A stretch of 64,000 nt of DNA, taken from NCBI GenBank assembly GCA_022925895.1, contig JAKSYS010000002.1, forward strand, positions 62,001 to 126,000, read 5' to 3'. The translations under genes and the position numbers were made by a program. Within the stretch, counting starts at the first letter, position 1; each line of letters opens with the position of its first letter. Shown here piece after piece: positions 30,837 to 38,796 of the stretch. The notes beneath the pieces were generated by a model. That model worked only from the letters and a program-made list of their open reading frames with translations. It had not been told where the DNA came from and made no database searches. The DNA is from Fragilaria crotonensis. Its lineage: Eukaryota; Bacillariophyta; Fragilariophyceae; Fragilariales; Fragilariaceae.

Positions 30837-31884
30837 ATGAACGAAGGTGGCATCGATGATACTACATTGCAAGGCCGCACGGAAGCCGGCTGTGCAGGGG
30901 CCTGCGACTGTGAACCCACTGAAACCAAGGTGGAGACCAATGAATGTGACGACGCCAAGAAACCCAGATTCCAACACTTGTGGACGAGAGTTTTCGCTCG
31001 GCAGTTGCTTGCCGAATTCTTGGGAACTGGGATCATCGTAGGTCTTGGAACGGGAGCTGTCAAGTCCTACATATTTGGCGGTGCACTTGTAGGACTTTTT
31101 CAGGTGGCAGCAGTCTGGATCATCGCAGTCACGATCGCCATTGCCACAGCAGGCCCGATTTCTGGAGCACATTTGAATCCTGCCATCTCCTTGACGTTTG
31201 CCATTTTTCGCCCATGTGGAGGATTCGGGTGGGCCAAAGTCCTTCCTTACATTGTTGCCCAGATTTGTGGAGCCATGTTCTTCTCTTGGACGAATCTCAT
31301 CATGTACAGCCCGCTGATCGTGGAGTTTGAAAATATGAATAACATCACCCGTGGTGAGCCAGAGAGTTTCAAGTCGGCGAAGGCATTCGGTCAATACTAT
31401 GAGTAAGTCAAGTGTGATTGTTATTGGACGTACGCGCCACGGTTCACAAATTCGACAAGCAACCTCGACTCACGTGCAAAAACGATTTTGCGTTCACGAC
31501 AGGGATCCCATCAACACTGCGACAGCCTTCTATGCCGAGGCGTTTGGGACAGCTATTTTGACTTTTGTCATTTTCTCATTGACACATCAGACAAACGACA
31601 CGATGAAGAACATGGTCTACATCCCGCCTCTTATAGGCCTGACAGTCGGAGCTCTGATATCAGTGTTTGCACCAATCACGCAAGCCGGTTTTAACCCTGC
31701 TCGTGATTTCGGACCTCGCGTTGTCGCCTATGCAGCAGGATGGGGAAGCGTTGCCTTTGAGGGATGGTGGCTATATGTTGTGGCGCCACTTGTGGGGGCT
31801 CCAATCGGTGCTGCGCTTGCTGATTGGCTTTTGTACGGAGCGGAACCATCATGTGAAGGTTGTTCTACATGGGGAGTTTTCTAG
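30837..31884 (+). CDS. Aquaglyceroporin / MIP-family channel (315 aa, one intron)
   Basis: Major intrinsic protein channel for water and/or small neutral solutes such as glycerol or urea. Exon 1 is 30837-31402, the intron 31403-31502 (100 nt, GTAAGTCA to ACGACAG), exon 2 31503-31884. The splice gives FGQYYEDPINTATAFYAEAFG. A cytosolic N-terminus of about 45 residues with several Cys is followed by six hydrophobic segments. Both pore loops are present: GAHLNPAISLTF in loop B and GFNPARDFGPRVV in loop E. The Asp after the second NPA-R is the hallmark of the GlpF/aquaglyceroporin branch. Both NPA boxes are standard. The spacing and FNPARDFGPR favour glycerol/urea transport over strict water selectivity. 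The membrane location (plasma or plastid) is not evident. Confidence 0.88.
31403..31502 (+). other. Aquaglyceroporin intron (100 nt)
   Basis: GTAAGTCA donor and CGACAG acceptor. Phase 2, joining TAT GA to G GAT CCC. Confidence 0.85.
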
Positions 31885-31995
31885 TTTTGTATGGAACGCC
31901 CAGTAAGGTGAAGGGTGGGGCTGTTCGGTGAATACGATGTTTTTACTTTGGATGCCTTTTTGCAAGGAACATGTGTTACGTCTTAGCTGTGACTC

Positions 31996-32556
31996 TCATC
32001 CGGACCATGATGGAAATATATCATGGATCGCCTCCTTCGCCGATCCGCCGGTGAAGTTAACAGATTTCCAATATACTTTCACTGGCGGTCTGCGCATAGA
32101 AAGGACCTTCACCATTTCCTCTAGTGATTGCTCCGGATCGACTTCCAGCATGGCCAAGTAGAATTCCTTTTCCACCTCTCCAACTTCAAATGTTATGCAC
32201 ATTTCCCCGTAGTATACTGTTACTTCCATTCGCTTCTTTTCCTCGTCATAGTCCTCAGGGAACGTTTCACGCGCTGAAGTGAACAAGTCGGAATGAACTA
32301 ATCCCCCAACCTTAAGCTCTGCTAGGCGTATATCACCGATGTTCGATGAGTTCTTCGGAAAATCAACGTTCCATCTGGTCGGATCCATGGTATGTCCATC
32401 TTCGAGCTGAGCTTCTGCCCAAACGCCGCTTCGTCCCTGAATCGTAACCCGTCGTGCCCGACTCAGTTGTCTCTTTAACTCTTCCACTTCTTTGAGCATA
32501 TCAAGAACCACCTTGTCCCTAAGAGCTGCGGCAACGAACGGAGCTAGCTCGGACAT
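31996..32556 (-). CDS. Conserved hypothetical protein (186 aa), short coiled coil plus beta-rich domain
   Basis: Single exon, starting MSELAPFVAAALRDKVV and continuing into a leucine-zipper-like helix (LKEVEELKRQLSRARRV). The rest is predicted to be beta-rich, with conserved-looking charge patterns (VTIQGRSGVWAEAQLEDG, YYGEMCITFEVGEVEKEFY). I take it to be one of the small diatom protein families with this N-terminus, from memory only. No enzyme motif or targeting signal is visible. It converges on the aquaglyceroporin gene, 111 bp apart. Confidence 0.6.
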   Translation of the reverse strand: MSELAPFVAAALRDKVVLDMLKEVEELKRQLSRARRVTIQGRSGVWAEAQLEDGHTMDPTRWNVDFPKNSSNIGDIRLAELKVGGLVHSDLFTSARETFPEDYDEEKKRMEVTVYYGEMCITFEVGEVEKEFYLAMLEVDPEQSLEEMVKVLSMRRPPVKVYWKSVNFTGGSAKEAIHDIFPSWSG

Positions 32557-33108
32557 TGTGCTTGTCTCTCACAGCGGTCGACTAGTCTGTTGTTTCGTTC
32601 TGAGTTATTAGTTGAAATGATCAATGGTAGGAGAGTCATCAATCCTTGTGTCACGTTTCTCGTGTACACGGAGTATACTGGGCAGACATCCATGTACAAA
32701 TGCATACTACTGGTACCAGGTACAGTACCAGGTACAGTATGCTACGACAGAATATGACACTGCACATGACACATGACACACATATGTGGTACAAGTTGTA
32801 CGTTGTATGTTCATTGTTCATTTTGTTCATTGTTCATGCTTGTTCATACTTCATACTTCATACACACACGCCAAATGGCATCTATGATCTATGTATGTTC
32901 AAGGCTACAGTACAAAGGATTACCAGTTACCAGTAACCAGTAGTGCTACTACCGGCAGTTTTCCTGGTACTCCAGTACTCTACATCCTATTTGCAGGATC
33001 GGCGATCAACTCACAAAATTGTTGTTGAAGGTTGAAGGTACAGTAGTACCAGGTACAAGGACTTGTAAACTCGTACTCCTTGCACTCTAGTAGTACGAGA
33101 GGAAGAAG
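32557..33108. other. Divergent promoter region with GTAC-rich core
   Basis: Separates two divergent genes. From about 32650 to 33090 it is dominated by GGTACC and AGTAC words, plus short imperfect repeats of TTCATTGTTCAT at about 32810-32860. No gene is supported. Confidence 0.5.
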
Positions 33109-34146
33109 ATGATAGTACCATCAGCGTTCTTCTTCATTGAATCACTACTCCTCATCCTTCAATTCGATGGATCTTTACGCGCTCCGCGAGATGAAGGTTT
33201 TCCAACACAGAAATTGGGCCGTCTTGCGTCTTGTAGTGCCATTGTACTCTCCGACGATCGGCGTCGCATCCTTGCCATTGGCGGCCAAATGTTCCCTCTA
33301 CTAGCCGGCATGACATCGGCCGATGCCGAATTCGAAGGTCTGCTGCTAGGATTGGAGTTTCTGTGTGACACTAGGCATCCTTATAATTCCAATGACAGCA
33401 TCGCGTCGCCGCCATTGCTGGTCGAGGGTGACTGCAAGGCAGTGATTGATATTATGAATAGTAATGCACTTGGACGGAAAGTGGCTTCAAAATACGACGC
33501 TGCCATGAGCTACATCGCCGAGCTCAACCCCGATGATATCAGATTTCTTCATATACCGAGAGATTTGAATCATCACTGCGATTATATTTGTAAAGAAGTC
33601 ATACAAATTGCTATCGACCAGAATTTGAAGGAATTGAACGTCTCGCTAGAATCACGGACAATCACAGTAACGGATGCTCTTCAGCAATACTTTGATGACA
33701 GAAGTATTATTCCCTTCTCGGATAGACTTTCCGTCTACAACATCCTGTGGAATCATGCAAAGCAATCTGGAGATGGCGCGGGCATTCATCAGCTAGGAAA
33801 GCTTATTGAGCGAGACGCGAAATTGTGGTCAACAGACTCGGAACATACACCGTGCAAACTCTCGTTGTCGCACTTGGCGATTCGAATGCAGCTTGAAGGA
33901 TACGACCTTCTTGGTAAGAACAAGGAGGCAAGTAGGCTACGGCAAAGGCATCGGTTTGTCTTAGAGAAATACGCGGAGAACTCAGCGGTAGTAGCGGGAG
34001 CACTTGATACGAGGATCCGACCAAACAAAATTCCTGCCGAGTGTGCAATCTTTCCCTTGCAATCTTGGACGCGACATGCTCGCGAGGTGTTTTTGAATGG
34101 CGAATCTATGAGACTGGCGAAGCGCAAAGTATGGACGACTCTGTGA
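33109..34146 (+). CDS. RNase H-fold protein (345 aa)
   Basis: The N-terminal 170 residues match the RNase H/RVT_3 pattern: FDGSLRAP (first Asp), AIVLSDDRRRILAIGG, SADAEFEGLLLGLEFL (Glu), LLVEGDCKAVIDIM (Asp) and HIPRDLNHHCDYICKEVI (last Asp). All four acidic positions expected for metal-dependent cleavage of RNA in RNA-DNA hybrids are present. The remaining about 170 residues are helical and unrecognised (LGKLIERDAKLWS, HLAIRMQLEGYDLLGKNKEASRLRQRHRF). No transposon motif flanks it, so a host RNase H-like nuclease or a domesticated domain is likelier than a piece of an element. Its stop is one base from the stop of the convergent methyltransferase gene. Confidence 0.7.
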   Translation: MIVPSAFFFIESLLLILQFDGSLRAPRDEGFPTQKLGRLASCSAIVLSDDRRRILAIGGQMFPLLAGMTSADAEFEGLLLGLEFLCDTRHPYNSNDSIASPPLLVEGDCKAVIDIMNSNALGRKVASKYDAAMSYIAELNPDDIRFLHIPRDLNHHCDYICKEVIQIAIDQNLKELNVSLESRTITVTDALQQYFDDRSIIPFSDRLSVYNILWNHAKQSGDGAGIHQLGKLIERDAKLWSTDSEHTPCKLSLSHLAIRMQLEGYDLLGKNKEASRLRQRHRFVLEKYAENSAVVAGALDTRIRPNKIPAECAIFPLQSWTRHAREVFLNGESMRLAKRKVWTTL

Positions 34147-34147
34147 G

Positions 34148-35620
34148 CTACTTTTTCTTTCCCTTCCTCTTCTTGTTGTTCCCACCCTTTCTTTTTGTAG
34201 TTGTCTTGGACCCTGACCCACGGACAGCCGAGCTCTCGTGATCATGCATCACAAGACTGGCAAGAGAATCTTCCAACTCGCTTATCGTTTCCAATAGAGT
34301 GTGCGAGCTAGCTTCCTCTGTCGCGCGATGAAGCATAGCTTTCAATTTCGCCATGAGCTCCAATCGCGGAGGGAATACCAAATGTGCTGCCGTGGCAAAC
34401 ACGACAACATTAACATCTCCCTTATCTTCGTCTTCGTCATCCTGACGCGATGTAAAGACAGTTTCAAATACCTCTTTCACTCGCCCTATTACCAAGTCAA
34501 ACATTGCCGGATCTCGAGCGGACACGTTAATTGCTATCAAGCCCGTTGGTTTAAGAAGCGACTTGAGCGTTGTAAGGTATGCATGGCCCACGAAGGCTTG
34601 GGGAGGACAGGACATGCCCACAGTGTTGTCTTTCGAATCCACGTCGACGGCAATGAAATTCAATGACTCCTTGGCTGCAACATGAAGACCTTCCGACTCG
34701 TCGTCTGCGGCAAGTGTAAGCCCGTCCCCAATATGTACCGTCAGCTTTGATGAATCACTTCTATCAAAACCAAAGTATCGCTCTGCAACGGTGACAACGG
34801 ACTCGTCCAATTCGACAACGGACAAAACGTTGTTTGTCAAGACACGATGCAAGAAATTCACTAAGCCTCCCCCTTCCAATCCAATAACAACACCGGACGA
34901 CGTTAAGTCCTCGTTCAGAGACATCGCGATGATCCCCGCGGACATTTGTTTATGATAATCGAAGGCAAGATAGTGCTTGTCGACATCGTCGCTATCATCC
35001 AGCATTCCCACTTCGGATTGAATGACAAATGGATTGTCCATGAAATATAGACGACGCACCATGCGGCTGTCAGCCTTTACCTGTTCCACTAGATATCTTC
35101 CAGACATAGTCGTTGCGCCCTCAGCCATGACGTTTCGAGACCCAATCCCGTCGAGGGCCATGAAGGGAATCGTCAAATTCTTGTTATTCCGCTTGTAGAC
35201 AGCAGGTGGCAAAAACAACCCTTGTTGAGACAATACTTGCACAACAAACGTCAACTCTTCTTGCACTGCCTGTTGGCTCTCGAATCTGTGTCGCCTTCCA
35301 AATGCCACAGCTATGAGCCGGGCGCAACCAGCCGATTCTGCAACCGACAGGAGCCCACGCTGACTCGCAAAGATGAACTCCGATTCACGCCCTGCCGGGA
35401 TCAATACGACAGCGGTAACGTGTTGCAGAGCATCGGCACAGCGGTCGACGACGGTCAACCGATAGCGGTAGTCATCCTCGCCACCAGAACCATTACGCCC
35501 CTCTTGGTAGAGCAAGACATGGTCCAATCGTGAGGGACTCCAGGTCTGAAAGACCTTGGGATTGATTGCTGGTATTGCTACCAGCGCACCTTCAGTCACG
35601 CCATCTTCGATCGTTAACAT
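34148..35620 (-). CDS. METTL13-like methyltransferase (eEF1A methyltransferase C-terminal type, 490 aa)
   Basis: Matches the C-terminal half of METTL13/eEF1A-KNMT, which methylates the N-terminus of elongation factor eEF1A using SAM. Seen: YRYRLTVVDRC and FIFASQRGLLSVAESAGC (pre-domain), RRLYFMDNPFVIQSEV, VVIGLEGGGLVNFLHRVL (SAM loop), VVELDESVVTVAERYFGF (motif II acidic residue), DGLTLA and VDVDSKDNTVGMSCPPQAFV. The N-terminal lysine methyltransferase domain found in animals is absent. An in-frame TGA 30 bases upstream of the ATG argues against a missing 5' exon being read through. A lysine-rich tail (KRKGGNNKKRKGKKK) suggests nucleolar or ribosomal RNA proximity. Copia-2 begins 106 bp upstream of the start, in the promoter or 5' UTR. 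Confidence 0.85.
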   Translation of the reverse strand: MLTIEDGVTEGALVAIPAINPKVFQTWSPSRLDHVLLYQEGRNGSGGEDDYRYRLTVVDRCADALQHVTAVVLIPAGRESEFIFASQRGLLSVAESAGCARLIAVAFGRRHRFESQQAVQEELTFVVQVLSQQGLFLPPAVYKRNNKNLTIPFMALDGIGSRNVMAEGATTMSGRYLVEQVKADSRMVRRLYFMDNPFVIQSEVGMLDDSDDVDKHYLAFDYHKQMSAGIIAMSLNEDLTSSGVVIGLEGGGLVNFLHRVLTNNVLSVVELDESVVTVAERYFGFDRSDSSKLTVHIGDGLTLAADDESEGLHVAAKESLNFIAVDVDSKDNTVGMSCPPQAFVGHAYLTTLKSLLKPTGLIAINVSARDPAMFDLVIGRVKEVFETVFTSRQDDEDEDKGDVNVVVFATAAHLVFPPRLELMAKLKAMLHRATEEASSHTLLETISELEDSLASLVMHDHESSAVRGSGSKTTTKRKGGNNKKRKGKKK

Positions 35621-35726
35621 CGTCGTTTGAGGACTGGGACTTGGTCCTCAGGATGAGGTTAGTGTCACTTGAGGTGAAGTATCGATTAAGCCGATGTCTG
35701 GTTGTCGGTACCAGTAGCCGGTGGCG

Positions 35727-36113
35727 AGTTGCGGCAGACGGTCTACTGGAACCGGCTACTGTACTGTTGGACTGTCACTGTCCTACAGCCTAGTCGTTCC
35801 ACGACTACTGTCCTGCTCCAACGACTACTGTCCTGCTCCTTCACACTATCTACTCTGCTGCAACGGCCATTGCACAGAAAGTGTCGTCTCTAACGCCGAT
35901 TGAGGTTAAGCAATCAAGGTGCTCCGCATCGCTTGAATTGCTACTCCGCGACCGTCTCTAAACGGACAGCGACCCCTGTCTGGAATCATTGCATGAGATC
36001 GATCTACTACTTTAGATTATAAGTTTAGGATTTACTATTTGTGAAGACTGAACCGAACAAACCCTCACCTAACAAAGTAGACTCGCAGCTTCCGGCTCAC
36101 GAGTCTCCCAACT
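35727..36113 (+). repeat. Copia-2 5' LTR
   Basis: 387 bp, starts AGTTGCGGCAG and ends TCTCCCAACT. It differs from the 3' LTR at two places: one A/T change near the GATTGAGGTT motif and one C missing in CACCTAAC. Confidence 0.92.
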
Positions 36114-36129
36114 GGTTATTTTGCCCAAT
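36114..36129 (+). other. Copia-2 primer-binding site
   Basis: GGTTATTTTGCCCAAT directly after the 5' LTR, identical to that of Copia-1 although the LTRs are unrelated. The matching tRNA was not identified. Confidence 0.7.
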
Positions 36130-36437
36130 TTAGACTAACCATCACACGCTTCCTCGCGGCAACTCCTTCCGGGACCTGCCAAGACGAAGAGCTCCGCTCC
36201 AGTGAGTTAGATCTACAAGGACTGCAACTATACTAGTTTCCAGCTAGTACTAGTCGCCTTCAGTTAAGCTTTCCAAGCAAGAACTAAGGTGCTTAAAGTC
36301 TAGCTTCCAGCTAGCTATCCACAGTTAAGCTGTCGGATCCACCAAGTCCTTTATCAAGTGCACCTGACAGCTCTTTCGAAGATCTCGCCGAGGACCTTGC
36401 ACTTGTCACCGCTATCATCGAAACGTTACCTCCGAGT

Positions 36438-36797
36438 ATGTCTTCATCTGAAGCCGGTGCCGCTGACGTGGCTGTCAAGCCAGTCAACCCAATCATGGGA
36501 GATGTCATTCTACTTTCTAAAGACTCCTGGTCCGCCTGGACAGGAGGGAAACCCAAAGCCGATTGGACCGGTCTCGATCCAAGCGCGCCAACCGAATCCA
36601 CGTCACCAAACCAGCTCCGTCCGGTCTTTGTCTCCGCGGCACAGAAAGGTTACAATCATCGCCGCACTGGGATGACAACTCTCTTCAAGCCCGCCGACGA
36701 CTTAATCTCCTTCCAAAACTCCGTCTGGAATCATTTGGTCGATACCGGAATGGACAGTATCGCGTACATCCCCGATCCGACCGATACTGAAAGATGA
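36438..36797 (+). CDS. Copia-2 short gag ORF (119 aa)
   Basis: Small intact ORF with the core SWSAWTGGKP, SPNQLRPV, RRTGMTTLF and MDSIAYIP, matching the 132-residue ORF of Copia-1. Its TGA overlaps the ATG of the next ORF (ATGA). The function is unknown. By position it is the N-terminal part of the Gag region, separated in translation from the rest. Confidence 0.75.
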   Translation: MSSSEAGAADVAVKPVNPIMGDVILLSKDSWSAWTGGKPKADWTGLDPSAPTESTSPNQLRPVFVSAAQKGYNHRRTGMTTLFKPADDLISFQNSVWNHLVDTGMDSIAYIPDPTDTER

Positions 36798-38711
36798 CGA
36801 ACGTCGTTAAGTCACATGCCCGTTACACGGTCCAGTCCGCTCAGCAGTTGATTGAAAAACAGCTCGAGCTCTATGACAAGTACGACAAGACGAATGACAA
36901 AGCAGCACGCACGTACCTACTTGCGTCGCTCACACCGTTGCTCAGTAACAAGGTCACGGAGAAGCTTGACGAATCAGATCCGTTTCCGATTGTCTGGCTT
37001 CAATTCTTGAAGGCCATTCAATCGACCTCTATCGAGAGATTCGAAGACCTCAAGTCGTCGATCAAGCTACGCCTTCCAAGTCAGTACCCGGGAAAACTTG
37101 GAACAGCTCGCCGCCCAGTTCAGAAAGGATGCTCTCGAACTCACCACCGCCGGCCAATACGATCACAACTTGACGTTGTCGATGATGAAGATTTTCCTCC
37201 TCGCTGGAGGATCGGGCAACGAAGACTTCCGCTTTCCACTCCGTGCGACCAAGCAGAAGCTCGAACAAGCTCTCCTTGACATCGGTTTTAAGGAGAAGAC
37301 CGCTGCGAATGATCACATGAGTTCACTCAGACTCACGTACAAGGATATTTGCACTCAGGCCGAGGATACGTACCGTACCCTTTTCGATCGCAAAGAATGG
37401 CCACCGGCCAGGCACGCTCGTGATTCCAAGGCTCCGCCACCTGCGTTTGGAAATCTTGCCGTCGAGGTGAATGCTCCCATCACCCGAGCGGAAGTTCTCA
37501 CTTTGATGCAGAACAAACCCCGCGTCGGCGGCAGCCCAACTAAGAAACCTGGCAACTGCAACAAATGCGGGAAGCCAGGACACTGGGCAAACGAGTGCCC
37601 TGACAAGCAGCAAAGCTCCAATCCTCGTTCCCAACGCAATCAGAGCAATCGTCAGGCACATGTCAGTGCATCTCGCAAGCCTGGTTGGCGTTCCACGCCA
37701 CCAGCTGCCGGTGCTCCAACTACAAAGAAGACGGACACCCACACGTTCAACTGGTGTGCTTCTTGCAAAAGGTGGACGACCACTCATTCGACAGAAACAC
37801 ACACTGGCGTCTCTCGAAACACCGTTTCCAATGGCACTCCTGCCGCAAGCTCCACCGCCATGCTCTCTCTTGTCCAAGACCCATCGGTGTGGATCACAGA
37901 AACTCAGAGAATGCCAGACATCAGTGATTTGTTGTATGCCTTCTCCATCCTTCCGTTCTTCTTCAAAGTTGTCTTCCTTCTCGCCATGCTCCCTTTGGTT
38001 GGTCCGATTGTCTGGTTCGTTGACACCTTCGTCGTACCCATTCTCCTTCCGATCTGGCGATTCGACTATGCGATCGTGCTCCGCACTCTTTCGACAAGCA
38101 TCCTTCCATTCGTCGATCGCTTCCCGTCGTTTGTCGCCGCCAACTACACCGCCTTCCTTGCTCCGCTCTTCTGGGTTGCAGTAACGAGTTACAGTTGGTG
38201 TCAACTTCGCGCTGTCTCACAGCCCAATCTCGAAGGCCCTGCGGTACACGCGATGTCTCGCACCGAGTATCGTCGTCATCGACACGAGTTGCTCCGCAAC
38301 CGTCGTCGTCCTCGTGTCGTTCATCAGAGCATTAAGACGGAGGGTCTTCATCGGAAGTACCCTCTCAATCTTCGCTCGATGGGTCACTACGTCCGTAAAC
38401 ACCAAGCGCCAACGGTCGAGGAACAACGACTTCGCGACGAAATTCGCAAAATTCAAATTCGAGTACACGCCTTGGAACGTGAAGTCAGTTTGCTCAGCAA
38501 ACTCAACTACTACGATCCTACGCTTGAGTCACCTTGGCAACGTCAACAACAAGTTCCCGATGTACGTCGTGAGGAAACCCGGTCAGACATGGTCAATCCG
38601 GTAATCGTGTTCGTCCGAACTTACATCCCAACTCTCCGACCGTTAATCGGGCAGCCGGCCGTCCATTTTATGGACAGCAACCCGACGTTCACCGGCACCT
38701 GTTGTACCTGA
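36794..38711 (+). CDS. Copia-2 main gag with zinc knuckle, CCHH motif and hydrophobic segments (one frame break)
   Basis: Starts MTNVVKSHARYTV, overlapping the short ORF. The frame changes near 37105, where two bases seem to be missing compared with Copia-1 (QYAGENLE). It continues as an open frame to 38711: FLLAGGSGNEDFRFPLR, the zinc knuckle CNKCGKPGHWANEC, then CASCKRWTTTHSTETH and about 90 residues with at least three hydrophobic stretches (37926-38200). A basic helix-rich region follows. The stop at 38711 is followed after a frame change by the protease segment. Gag packages RNA. The hydrophobic part could tether particles to a membrane. Confidence 0.82.
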
Positions 38712-38796
38712 TCGCCCAGCCTCCCGTCAGCCTCATACTGTCGATGCCAACGATGCCTATTACCGTCCTACTGACCCCGAATACGACCGTAACTCG

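Noticed and set aside
37323-38204. Long minus-strand ORF (293 codons) opposite Copia-2 gag
   Set aside because: It is the shadow of the gag frame, which has the zinc knuckle and a homologue in Copia-1. The antisense reading has no motif.
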